Of a stretch of DNA of 64,000 nucleotides, positions 39,828 through 47,838 are shown one piece after another; position 1 is the stretch's first letter, and each line of letters opens with the position of its first letter. Position numbers and translations under genes: made by a program. The notes below the pieces were generated by a model. That model searched no databases, was not told the DNA's origin, and was given only the letters and a program-made list of their open reading frames with translations. The DNA comes from Aliamphritea hakodatensis (GTDB lineage: Bacteria > Pseudomonadota > Gammaproteobacteria > Pseudomonadales > Balneatricaceae), in contig NZ_AP025281.1 of NCBI RefSeq assembly GCF_024347195.1, forward strand, positions 5,022,001-5,086,000, read 5' to 3'.

Positions 39828-39859
39828 AAAAAAGGCCGTTCACAGAACGGCCTTTTTTT
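39828..39859. terminator. Bidirectional terminator between thrB and the HxlR gene
   Basis: A stem GGCCGTT (39834-39840) / AACGGCC (39846-39852), extended by an A-run to the left and a T-run to the right, serves the plus-strand kinase gene and the minus-strand regulator. Confidence 0.92.
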
Positions 39860-39862
39860 ACA

Positions 39863-40198
39863 TCAGTCTTCCAGCGCATCCGCCAGCGCTTCCAGTTCAT
39901 CCAGCACCCCGATAAAGCGTTCACCGAAAGTGGTCACTTCATACTCCACCCTTGGCGGCACTTCCGGATAGCTGATCCGTTTCAGAATGCCGAAATCCAC
40001 ATTCTTGCGCAGACACTCGTTCAGCACCTTGGTGGTCAGCCCTTCCACACTGCGAACCATTTCCCCCGGCCGGTTAATGCCATGGGCCAGCAACTGATAG
40101 ACCGTCAGTGACCATTTGCAGCCATAAATAGTTTCCACCATCCGGGCACTGCGGGCCGGGGCGGATTTCTGTGAAAATATTTTCTCGTTAGATTTCAT
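39863..40198 (-). CDS. HxlR-family transcriptional regulator
   Basis: 111-residue winged-helix regulator. The core shows MVETIYGCKWSLTVYQLLAHG, RPGEMVRSVEGLTTKVLNECLRKNVDFGIL and a YEVTTFGE wing, as in HxlR/YodB-type redox or electrophile sensors. No conserved N-terminal Cys of the YodB kind is seen; one Cys lies in the helix before the HTH and another in the recognition region. A TTG precedes the ATG at 40198. It is divergent from an SDR gene, with a palindrome between them. Confidence 0.88.
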   Translation of the reverse strand: MKSNEKIFSQKSAPARSARMVETIYGCKWSLTVYQLLAHGINRPGEMVRSVEGLTTKVLNECLRKNVDFGILKRISYPEVPPRVEYEVTTFGERFIGVLDELEALADALED

Positions 40199-40210
40199 CA
40201 AACTGTACCG

Positions 40211-40239
40211 AAAAGTACCTATAGCACCACTTTGTACTT
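40211..40239. promoter_or_regulatory. Putative HxlR operator palindrome
   Basis: AAGTAC (40213-40218) and GTACTT (40234-40239) form an inverted repeat with 15 bases between the arms, in the 138-base divergent gap between the HxlR regulator and the SDR gene. This supports autoregulation and control of the SDR gene. Confidence 0.45.
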
Positions 40240-40336
40240 ACTTTTTCCCGGCGACCCGATCCATACACTGGATGTCATCCAGGGCGGATTATGACGCCGT
40301 CTTAATGTTCATCATTAACCATGGGAAACCGATAAA

Positions 40337-41104
40337 ATGCAAGCCACCACACCAGTAACAGCACTCATCCTTGGCGGTTCCAGCGGCATGGGTCTGGCCA
40401 TTGCCGAACGGCTGATGGCACAGGGCATCAGCACCTGCATCACCGGCCGCTCCGACGCAAAACTCAGCCGGATCAGCGCTGCACATCAGAGCAGCGGTTT
40501 ACTCTCAACCTACCGTACCGATCTGTACGACCCTCAGGATATCGATGACCTGATCAGTCACATCGCCGCTCAGCCACAGGGCATCAGATACTTCGTCAAC
40601 GCCGCCGGGTACTTCAATCCAAAAGCATTTACTGACCATACCCCCGAAGATTATGACCTGTACATGCAACTCAACCGCGCCAGCTTCTTCATCTCGCAGG
40701 CGGTTGCCCGCAACATGCAACAGCACGGCGGTGGCAGCATTGTGCACATTGGCTCCATGTGGGCCAGGCAGGCGGTGAAAGCAACGCCTTCGTCTGCTTA
40801 CTCGATGGCCAAAGCCGGCCTGCATGCACTGACCCAGCATATGGCAATGGAGCTGGCGGATGACAACATCCGGGTCAACGCCGTATCACCGGCCGTCGTC
40901 GCCACACCGATTTACGAAGCCTTTATTCCTCAACAGGAAGTTCCGCAGGCGCTGGCAGGTTTCAACGGTTTCCATCCGATAGGACGTATCGGTCAGCCAG
41001 AAGACGTTGCCGCAACGGTTGCCTTCTTACTCAGTAAAGACAGCAGCTGGGTAACCGGCGCAATCTGGGACGTGGACGGCGGCGTGATGGCCGGCCGCAA
41101 CTGA
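40337..41104 (+). CDS. Short-chain dehydrogenase/reductase (SDR)
   Basis: 255 residues of the classical SDR type. It has the cofactor loop GGSSGMG, the NAAG motif, catalytic Ser in HIGSM and YSMAK with the Tyr and Lys, and a C-terminal WDVDGGVM. An Arg shortly after the first strand (TGRS) suggests NADP(H) preference. The substrate is unknown. Pairing with a divergent HxlR regulator is common for genes induced by electrophiles or quinones. Confidence 0.9.
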   Translation: MQATTPVTALILGGSSGMGLAIAERLMAQGISTCITGRSDAKLSRISAAHQSSGLLSTYRTDLYDPQDIDDLISHIAAQPQGIRYFVNAAGYFNPKAFTDHTPEDYDLYMQLNRASFFISQAVARNMQQHGGGSIVHIGSMWARQAVKATPSSAYSMAKAGLHALTQHMAMELADDNIRVNAVSPAVVATPIYEAFIPQQEVPQALAGFNGFHPIGRIGQPEDVAATVAFLLSKDSSWVTGAIWDVDGGVMAGRN

Positions 41105-41118
41105 TCAGCCGACATAAA

Positions 41119-41150
41119 AAAACCGCCGGTGCGGCTGCACGGGCGGTTTT
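41119..41150. terminator. Terminator between SDR gene and trpG
   Basis: A 9-bp stem AAAACCGCC (41119-41127) / GGCGGTTTT (41142-41150) contains an inner GTGC/GCAC stem. A and T runs on both sides allow use by both convergent genes. Confidence 0.9.
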
Positions 41151-41165
41151 ATGTATTTTTACCGG

Positions 41166-41843
41166 TTATTCATCACAAAACAGGAAATTACGGATCAGCT
41201 CTTTGCCACCTTCCGTCGCAAAGGATTCCGGATGAAACTGAATGCCGTAGATCGGATATTCTTTATGTTGCAGGCCCATAATTTCATATTTAGCCGACGG
41301 ATCTGCCACCAGCGCCGCCAGATCCGCTTCCGACATTTCACCGGCATCCGCCTGATTCACCACAGCCGTTAACCGCAGACAGTCAGGGAAGCTGCTTACC
41401 TCTGCAATCAGTGAGTGATAGCGCATAATTTCCAGAAAGTTCGGAATGCCGCGGAATACCGAACTGCCATCGTGCACGATCGGGCTGATCTTGCCGTGCA
41501 TTGGCAAAGCAGCCTTAACTACCTTACCGCCAAACTGATGCACAATCCCCTGCATGCCCAGACACACGCCCAACAGCGGAATGGTTTTTCCCAGCTCCTG
41601 AATCACCTGCGCACAGATACCGAAATAGCTTTCGTCTTCAGGGGTACCCGGCCCCGGCGATACAATGATCCGGTCCGGCGCAGCCGCCTTAATATCGTCC
41701 AGCGTCACTTCATCATTACGTTTCACCACCAGCTGAAAGTTTTCCAGCCGTCCCTGATGCTGTTCCGCACTGAGAATTTCACCAATGTACTGGTACAGGT
41801 TGTACGTAAAGGAGTCGTAATTATCGATAATATAAACTTTCAT
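41166..41843 (-). CDS. trpG: Anthranilate synthase component II (glutamine amidotransferase)
   Basis: 225 residues of the class I amidotransferase fold. The catalytic Cys is in LLGVCLGMQG, His/Glu are in FHPESFATEGG, and SPGPGTPED forms the oxyanion region. It delivers ammonia from glutamine to TrpE for anthranilate; in some bacteria such a subunit also serves PabB for folate. It lies 11 bases after trpE on the same strand, downstream of a TrpR gene, which supports the tryptophan role. Confidence 0.9.
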   Translation of the reverse strand: MKVYIIDNYDSFTYNLYQYIGEILSAEQHQGRLENFQLVVKRNDEVTLDDIKAAAPDRIIVSPGPGTPEDESYFGICAQVIQELGKTIPLLGVCLGMQGIVHQFGGKVVKAALPMHGKISPIVHDGSSVFRGIPNFLEIMRYHSLIAEVSSFPDCLRLTAVVNQADAGEMSEADLAALVADPSAKYEIMGLQHKEYPIYGIQFHPESFATEGGKELIRNFLFCDE

Positions 41844-41854
41844 GCCTGCGCCCC

Positions 41855-43246
41855 TTACTGTGCGGTATCTTTAACAAACTGATCCAGCACTTTCTTGGTA
41901 CCGGCAAATTTACGCTGAATTTCCTGATACTCATCTTCAGGGTTTGAGTCATAGACGTTGCCGCCACAGGTCTGCACATAGGCTTCTTCCCCGTTGGCAA
42001 ACACAGTCCGGATCGGAATCGCGAAGGCACAGTCACCGTTAAACGAGAAATGTCCGACCGCGCCGCCGTAAGGGCCACGACCATCGGATTCCAGATCGTC
42101 AATGATCTTCATCGCTTCAATCTTTGGCGCACCGGTCAACGTGCCTGCCGGGAAGTTACTCGCCAGTGCAGAGAACATGTCCTGATCCTGGGCGATAATG
42201 CCCACAATCTCACTGGAAATGTGCTGCACATGGCTGAAGCGCTTAATGTCCATCAGGCTGCGGACTTTAACCGTACCGAACTGAGCCACACGGCCAATAT
42301 CATTCCGGTGCAAATCGACAATCATATTGTGTTCAGCAATTTCCTTCGGATCGTTCAGTAGCTTGCGGGCCAGTTCCCGGTCTTCGGCTTCTGTTGCACC
42401 GCGCTGGGCGGTACCGGCCAGCGGGAAGGTTTCCATCTCCCCCTGACGTAACCGGAACAGCAGCTCAGGGCTGGCACCGATCAGCTTCTGCTCGCCAAAC
42501 TTCAGATAGTACATCTGTGGGGACGGATTCACTTCCCGCAGCTGCTCATAAATATTGATGGTATCGCCCTTCAGGGTGAAACGCTTCTTGAAGCCCACTT
42601 CAGTCTGGAAGATTTTGCCGTCAATAATATCCTGCTTAACCTTCATAACCGCCGCCGCATGCTCTTCGCGGCTCATGGTTTCCTCGCCGACCAGAATTTC
42701 CAGCTCGCCGTTGCCGGGATACTCCGCATCAATCAGCTGCTGAACCAGATCCATACGGTTATCGTCGTAATAGAAATAGAACACCTCGCCGGTCATTTTG
42801 TCGAGGATCAGGCCGTCTTTGTACAGGCCGAACTTGAACGCATTGAACATATCGCTGTTTTGCAAATTCAGCGTTGGCTCAAAATAATTCATGCTGTCAT
42901 AGCCCAGATAACCGGTCAGGCCCCCGGCATACTTACGGGAAATCACATCCTGAGGAATCAGATCCCGCAACAGGTAGTACGGGTTATCGCTCGGATATTC
43001 CTCGGTGCTGCCATCACGCTCCTGAATAAACAGGCTCTTACCTTCTGCCCAGAGAATTTTTTCCGGATCAAAACCGATAATTGAGTGCCGGGAGATATAG
43101 CTCTCTTCCCCCAGTGACTCAAGCATGAAGCAAATATCAAACTGCTTATCGAGCTTTTTAAATAACTCAAAGAAATCAAAACCGGCTCCCATCGGGACAT
43201 ACTGCGGTTTCCTGGGTAAATTGATCGGATCAGGCTTACGGGACAT
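41855..43246 (-). CDS. trpE: Anthranilate synthase component I
   Basis: 463-residue chorismate-binding enzyme. The C-terminal catalytic part has PLAGTAQRG, DLHRNDIGRV, FPAGTLTGAPKIEAM and RGPYGGAVGHFSFNG. Near the N terminus FMLESLGEESYISRHSIIG occupies the place of the LLES motif that binds tryptophan for feedback inhibition in TrpE. It is somewhat shorter than enterobacterial TrpE (about 520) and diverges at the N terminus. PabB-like function is possible, but linkage to trpR and trpG favours anthranilate synthesis. The 68-base gap after trpR shows no clear attenuator. Confidence 0.88.
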   Translation of the reverse strand: MSRKPDPINLPRKPQYVPMGAGFDFFELFKKLDKQFDICFMLESLGEESYISRHSIIGFDPEKILWAEGKSLFIQERDGSTEEYPSDNPYYLLRDLIPQDVISRKYAGGLTGYLGYDSMNYFEPTLNLQNSDMFNAFKFGLYKDGLILDKMTGEVFYFYYDDNRMDLVQQLIDAEYPGNGELEILVGEETMSREEHAAAVMKVKQDIIDGKIFQTEVGFKKRFTLKGDTINIYEQLREVNPSPQMYYLKFGEQKLIGASPELLFRLRQGEMETFPLAGTAQRGATEAEDRELARKLLNDPKEIAEHNMIVDLHRNDIGRVAQFGTVKVRSLMDIKRFSHVQHISSEIVGIIAQDQDMFSALASNFPAGTLTGAPKIEAMKIIDDLESDGRGPYGGAVGHFSFNGDCAFAIPIRTVFANGEEAYVQTCGGNVYDSNPEDEYQEIQRKFAGTKKVLDQFVKDTAQ

Positions 43247-43314
43247 AACATTCTCTGGATTCAGTCACTGTCTCTGTTAAACCGACAGCGGGATTAAATA
43301 CGGGTACACAGCTT

Positions 43315-43560
43315 TTACTGGCTGTCTTTCAGCGCTCTGGAGCCGCGGGTCACGGTGGCAATTCCCACCCCCAGGGTTTCAGCAATCTGACGTTGCGGCA
43401 CGCCTTGCTCCAGCATTTTAAAAATCTGCAGCCGCTTGGTCACCTCAACAAACTCATTCGGGGTCAGCAAATTACGTAACGCCGACTCCATTGCATCCGG
43501 GTGATCAATTGCTAACAAATGGCTTGTTAGCGCGGCGATATATTCTTTTTCAGTACTCAT
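43315..43560 (-). CDS. trpR: Tryptophan repressor TrpR
   Basis: 81-residue helical DNA-binding protein of the Trp repressor family. LLTPNEFVEVTKRLQIFKML is followed by the HTH QRQIAETLGVGIATVTRGSRAL, close to E. coli TrpR. With tryptophan bound it represses trp genes. The ATG at 43560 is preferred over upstream TTG codons. It leads trpE and trpG on the same strand, and its own promoter carries CTAG half-sites, so the cluster is probably autoregulated. Confidence 0.93.
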   Translation of the reverse strand: MSTEKEYIAALTSHLLAIDHPDAMESALRNLLTPNEFVEVTKRLQIFKMLEQGVPQRQIAETLGVGIATVTRGSRALKDSQ

Positions 43561-43577
43561 CAGCAACAACTTATCAT

Positions 43578-43621
43578 GTACTAGCGAACTAGTATGCTAG
43601 TACATTGATTTTTTCAGTCAA
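43578..43621 (-). promoter_or_regulatory. trpR promoter with three-half-site TrpR operator
   Basis: Three CTAG cores at 43581, 43589 and 43597 are spaced exactly 8 bases apart, as in known TrpR operators that have two. The arms GTACTAGC (43578-43585) and GCTAGTAC (43596-43603) form a perfect outer inverted repeat. On the minus strand TTGACT (43616-43621), a 16-base spacer and TAGCAT form a promoter whose -10 lies inside the operator. Confidence 0.8.
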
Positions 43622-43886
43622 GCTTTTTCGCTGACCGTCGTGATAAAAACATGCTGAACAGTTTTTCCGGCTTTCTGCCTTGCAAAGATATACAAAACAA
43701 ATCTTGACTTGCCTGTGTATAGTCCCTACTGTGGCTGCAGCCAGAAAGAAAACAGTATTTTTTACATCCTCCATCTCGTCGTACCTTGCAGTTCTTCGTC
43801 CTGTAGTTTCTAAATTTTATAACTTCATTCCCGCTATTCATGCCTCATGAAGGCACACTTATATCTTATCTGCAGGATAAAACATC
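43622..43886 (+). other. Leader region of the cold-shock gene
   Basis: This gene-free stretch holds the 5' region of cspA. A weak promoter candidate, TTGACT (43704-43709), a 17-base spacer and TACTGT, would give a leader of about 145 bases, in keeping with the long structured leaders of cspA mRNAs. GGCTGCAGCC (43733-43742) is a short palindrome. No further gene is seen. Confidence 0.35.
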
Positions 43887-44096
43887 ATGTCTAATACAGT
43901 TACCGGTACTGTAAAGTGGTTTAACGAAACGAAAGGTTTTGGTTTCATCGAACAGCAGTCTGGCCCGGACGTTTTCGCGCACTTCAGCTCGATCGTCAGC
44001 TCAGGCTTTAAAACCCTGACTGAAGGCCAGACCGTTGAATTTACAGTGACTCAGGGTCAGAAAGGTCCACAGGCAGAAAACATCGTCGCAATCTGA
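43887..44096 (+). CDS. cspA: CspA-family cold-shock protein
   Basis: 69-residue single OB-fold RNA chaperone with RNP1 KGFGFI and RNP2 VFAHF, WFNETKG at the start and GPQAENI at the end. It melts RNA secondary structure in the cytoplasm. AGGA is 9 bases upstream of the ATG. It is followed after 276 bases by an RNase R gene. The gap contains a GGTGCC/GGCGCC hairpin at about 44120-44146 and TAAGTT/AACTTA at about 44171-44186, without a T-run. Confidence 0.95.
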   Translation: MSNTVTGTVKWFNETKGFGFIEQQSGPDVFAHFSSIVSSGFKTLTEGQTVEFTVTQGQKGPQAENIVAI

Positions 44097-44372
44097 TTTG
44101 CCACGAACCTTTCAGCTCCGGTGCCTGCATTAAGAAATGCCGGCGCCTGAGCCTGAGTACAGTCAGCGTGTAAGTTCCATAACTTAAGTTTCAGGGCCAC
44201 GCTACCCATTGAATAATGCCCCTGAATAACACACTATTTAAGTAACTCAGCTCACTGAGTACGACCAGCCAGTATGTCTTGCCATTGTTATATCTGATCT
44301 GTACCGACACATCATATTTCCAACTTAAAATTGCATTACTTTTGGCTATATATCCTGAGAGACATTTTGATC

Positions 44373-46682
44373 ATGGCCAATTCAAACACTGCAATTTCCC
44401 CAACCGACAGTCAGAAGTACAGTCACCCTATTCCTGACCGGGATTTTATTCTCGGCACACTTACACAACACGGTGCTCCGCTTGACCGAAAGCAACTGGC
44501 AGCCCTGCTCAGTTTATCCGCAAAGGAAGAACATGAAGCACTGCGCCGCCGCTTACGGGCAATGGAACGTGATGGTCAGGTTAGCTATCACCACCGTAAA
44601 GGTTACAGCCCGTTAAGGGATGAAGATCTGATTACCGGCCGGGTGATCGGACACCGCGAAGGCTTCGGCTTTCTGGCAACAGACACTGAGGGTGATGACC
44701 TGCTGCTGAGCAAGCAGGATATGCTGAAACTGTTCGACGGGGACCTGGCACAGGTTCGCATCACAGGCACAGACCACCGCGGGCGACAAAAAGCGTCTCT
44801 GGTTAAGGTCACTGAACGCAATACCTCCCGGGTCGTCGGACAACTGAAAATGGAAAACGGCGGTTACTTCATCAGGCCTGAAAACGGCCGTATCGCCCAC
44901 GAAATTGATATCGACGAAAACCAGCTGCTGGGCGCTAAAACAGGCCAGTACGTGGTTGTCACTATTACCGATTACCCCTGCAATCAGTACAACGCATATG
45001 GCAGGGTGACTGAAGTACTGGGTGATGCGATGGCGCCGGGAATGGAAATCGAAATTGCAATTCGCGAGCACGACATTCCTTTTGAATGGCCGGAAGCCGT
45101 TTTGCAGGCGGCACGATCACTGGGCGATACCGTGGCGGAAGCCGACAAACAGCATCGCGCCGACCTGAGGGCTCTGCCCTTTGTAACGATCGATGGCGAA
45201 GATGCCAGAGATTTTGACGACGCGGTTTATTGCGAATCACAGTCCGGTGGCAGCTGGAAACTCTGGGTTGCCATTGCGGATGTCTCACACTATGTCACCC
45301 CGGACAGCGTCCTGGATCAGGAAGCCGGAAAGCGTGGCACCTCTGTGTACTTCCCGGGCCATGTCGTTCCGATGCTGCCAGAAGCACTGTCCAACGGGCT
45401 GTGCTCCCTGAATCCGAACGCCGACCGTCTGGTACTGGCGTGTGAAATGAATATCAGCGCCCGGGGCGTGATGACCGGCTATCAGTTTTCAGAAGCGATC
45501 ATTCACTCCCACGCAAGGCTGACCTATAACCAGGTCAACGCCCTGTTAACCGCACCGGCATCAGGGCTGGGCCGGCGTATGCGTGACAAACACGCTGCGC
45601 TGTTACCCCATATACAGGCGCTACACCAACTCTACGGCGCCCTGAAGCAGGCACGGGATACACGTGGCGCAATCGACTTTGACACCCAGGAAGTAACATT
45701 CCGGTTCAACACTGATCGCAAGGTAGACCAGATTCTTCCGGTCCGGCGCAACGACGCCCACAAACTGATCGAAGAATGTATGTTATGTGCAAACGTTGCC
45801 ACCGCACGCTTTCTGGAAAAAACACAGCTGCCCGCCCTTTACCGCAACCATCACGGTCCGCAGGAGAAGAAGCTTAAAAATTTAAGAAGCTTCCTCACGG
45901 ATAAAGGCCTGACACTGGCCGGCGGCAACAAACCAACCCCGGCTCACTATGACCACCTGCTCAGCAGCCTTGAAGCGCGCCCGGATGCCGGCGCCGTTCA
46001 GTCGATGATGTTACGGTCACTCAGCCAGGCAGAATACAGCGCCGACAACAACGGTCATTTCGGCTTAGCTTACCCGGCTTATGCGCACTTCACTTCACCG
46101 ATCCGTCGCTATCCTGATCTGCTGGTACACCGGGCAATCCGCTCAGTGATCCGCCGGCAGGAAAGCGGCGGCACAATGCGCCGGGCCCTGAAGCGGCTAA
46201 CCGGCATCGGCAGTGATCCTGTTCACCGGGTAAAAAGTGCTGAGCCACTGGACCCGTCAGTCAGCTATCCGTACAGCAAAGAAAGCATGCACACGCTGGC
46301 AGCGAACTGCTCACAACAATCCCGCCGGGCAGACAAAGCCAGCTGGGACGTCGATGCCTGGCTTAAATGTGACTACATGAAAGACACTACCGGTACGGCC
46401 TTTACCGGCACGGTTACCACGGTGACAGCGTTTGGCTTATTCATCGAACTGGATGATATAAAAATCGAAGGCCTGGTACATATCAGTACACTCAACACCG
46501 ATTTTTATCATTTTGACGAGACCAGGCAACGCCTGACAGGTGAACGGAATCACAACCACTATTCAATTGGCGACACTGTTCAGGTCACCGTAGCCCGTGT
46601 GGATATGGAGCAGAAAAAAATCGAGTTCCAGATAACCGATATGCGCGCTGAACCCCGTCGCAGGAAGAGCAGAAAACGGTAA
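44373..46682 (+). CDS. rnr: Ribonuclease R-type 3'-5' exoribonuclease
   Basis: 769 residues. An N-terminal winged helix (PLDRKQLAALLSLS) and two cold-shock-like OB domains are followed by the RNB catalytic domain, with DGEDARDFDDAVY at about 273-285 carrying the metal-binding Asp residues. AHFTSPIRRYPDLLVHRAI, a C-terminal S1 domain (GTAFTGTVTTVTAFGLFIEL) and a basic tail complete it. It degrades structured RNA. A TTG opens the frame at 44331, but the ATG at 44373 begins at a normal N terminus. It lies with cspA rather than with an rlmB gene, so it may be a cold-related copy. An insert of about 40 residues follows the RRYPDLL region. Confidence 0.9.
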   Translation: MANSNTAISPTDSQKYSHPIPDRDFILGTLTQHGAPLDRKQLAALLSLSAKEEHEALRRRLRAMERDGQVSYHHRKGYSPLRDEDLITGRVIGHREGFGFLATDTEGDDLLLSKQDMLKLFDGDLAQVRITGTDHRGRQKASLVKVTERNTSRVVGQLKMENGGYFIRPENGRIAHEIDIDENQLLGAKTGQYVVVTITDYPCNQYNAYGRVTEVLGDAMAPGMEIEIAIREHDIPFEWPEAVLQAARSLGDTVAEADKQHRADLRALPFVTIDGEDARDFDDAVYCESQSGGSWKLWVAIADVSHYVTPDSVLDQEAGKRGTSVYFPGHVVPMLPEALSNGLCSLNPNADRLVLACEMNISARGVMTGYQFSEAIIHSHARLTYNQVNALLTAPASGLGRRMRDKHAALLPHIQALHQLYGALKQARDTRGAIDFDTQEVTFRFNTDRKVDQILPVRRNDAHKLIEECMLCANVATARFLEKTQLPALYRNHHGPQEKKLKNLRSFLTDKGLTLAGGNKPTPAHYDHLLSSLEARPDAGAVQSMMLRSLSQAEYSADNNGHFGLAYPAYAHFTSPIRRYPDLLVHRAIRSVIRRQESGGTMRRALKRLTGIGSDPVHRVKSAEPLDPSVSYPYSKESMHTLAANCSQQSRRADKASWDVDAWLKCDYMKDTTGTAFTGTVTTVTAFGLFIELDDIKIEGLVHISTLNTDFYHFDETRQRLTGERNHNHYSIGDTVQVTVARVDMEQKKIEFQITDMRAEPRRRKSRKR

Positions 46683-47050
46683 CAGAACGCCTGTTACTCA
46701 AGAGTGCCCCCCGACGCCGGGGCGGCACGTCTGAAACCCTGCGCGCCAGCCCGGCAAAAACGCTTAACGGCCCTCTCTCCGACTCATCCCTCACTGACAA
46801 CTGCCCCCCTTTAGCAGCACATAAACGTATTGCTTATCTCCCCGGTGGTCAAACGCCCGGCGCTGCAAAAATGAACAAAAAATGAATAAAACCGTCATTT
46901 CTAAATACATGACGCGCCCGTCTGAAACATTGATCTGCATCAATTTTTTACCCATCCAACAAAATTTAAACGCCAGAAAATTCAAACAAAAAAACCTTTT
47001 AGGAATTATTCCTATATCTTCTGACACGCAAATCTCAATAATTAAATAAC
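46683..47050. other. Gene-free stretch between rnr and the CsrB-like RNA
   Basis: It begins with two hairpins after rnr: GTAACAG/CTGTTAC at 46680-46698 and a GC-rich one in 46706-46730. An AT-rich part follows with the perfect palindrome TAGGAAT-T-ATTCCTA at 47000-47014, and CTGACA at 47021-47026 is a possible -35 for the RNA. No ORF is convincing. Confidence 0.4.
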
Positions 47051-47717
47051 AAGGGCAGGATGCCCCGGTGATCAGGACGATTACCCACTGAAAGGAAGCA
47101 CAAAGACCTGTCTGGTGCAGGGACAGCACCGGTTAAGACAGATCAGCCGGAGTAAAGGACACTCCGGAAATATCTGCCAGAGCAGACAAAAGGCTAAGGA
47201 AGCCGACAACTGCAGGATGCAGAAATCAAACAAACACTGTTATTTAAATAAGAGTTGTTTACATGAGCAGGAAGCTCGGAGCCCGAAACAGTCAGGCGAA
47301 CAGGATGATCACCTGCTGAAGGGAACACCGTGATCTGTCAGGCACACGGAAAGCGCCACTCAATGACAGATCCGGCCGGAGTAAAGGACATTCCGGTCAT
47401 CAGCTCAGGCAGAAAAGAGGCCATGGAGGCCAGCGGTTGCAGGAAGCAGCCTTAATGAACCAGGGACGTGTTCACGGCAAACAGGACGTTACCGTTAAAC
47501 AGGGAAGATCAGGCTGCAGGGATAAGCAGCACAGGGTCAGCAGGAGCACCGACCACCCCGCAAGGCTCATGATGAACCACCGGGATTCAGGGACGCACTT
47601 TTAAGCAAAGGGAATAGCACTGGCCAACGGCCGGAAATCTGTAAGGCAGGTAAAGGAGGCAAAGCCGGACAGACTACATTTCAAGAAAGCATTCAGTGAC
47701 GATTGAATGCTTTTTTT
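47050..47717 (+). ncRNA. Large CsrB/RsmZ-like CsrA-sequestering RNA
   Basis: About 668 bases containing 29 GGA triplets on the plus strand but only about three on the other. Many sit in loops of short hairpins: GGGC-AGGAT-GCCC (47053-47065), GGTGC-AGGGACA-GCACC (47114-47130), CCGGAGT-AAAGGAC-ACTCCGG (47147-47167), GGCT-AAGGA-AGCC, CTGC-AGGAT-GCAG, GAGC-AGGAA-GCTC, GGCC-ATGGA-GGCC and GCTGC-AGGGATAA-GCAGC. Recurrent CAGGATG and CAGGACG are the CsrA-binding motif of CsrB RNAs. It ends in a strong terminator. At nearly twice the length of E. coli CsrB, it shows signs of internal duplication. The 5' end is approximate. Confidence 0.88.
47686..47717 (+). terminator. Terminator of the CsrB-like RNA
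   Basis: A 10-bp stem AAAGCATTCA (47686-47695) / TGAATGCTTT (47704-47713) with an 8-base loop and a run of T through 47717. Confidence 0.93.
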
Positions 47718-47778
47718 CTTTCTGCCTTTCTTTTGTACCGGCTGTTCAGATAACACTCGCACCCGTTCATGGGTCTGC

Positions 47779-47806
47779 TATAATCCGCTACTGATTATTT
47801 ATACAG
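47779..47806 (+). promoter_or_regulatory. uvrD promoter with LexA (SOS) box
   Basis: An extended -10 element TGCTATAAT (TATAAT at 47779-47784) is followed by CTG-N10-CAG at 47791-47806 (TACTGATTATTTATACAG with flanking bases). This is a good LexA box placed over the likely transcription start. It implies SOS induction of uvrD, as in E. coli. Confidence 0.82.
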
Positions 47807-47838
47807 CAAATTCTGCATCAGCACAGACCCGGGCACTT

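Noticed and set aside
47707..47838. N-terminal extension of UvrD from 47707
   Set aside because: It would start inside the terminator of the upstream RNA and run through the -10 and LexA box; the ATG at 47839 begins at the normal helicase N terminus.
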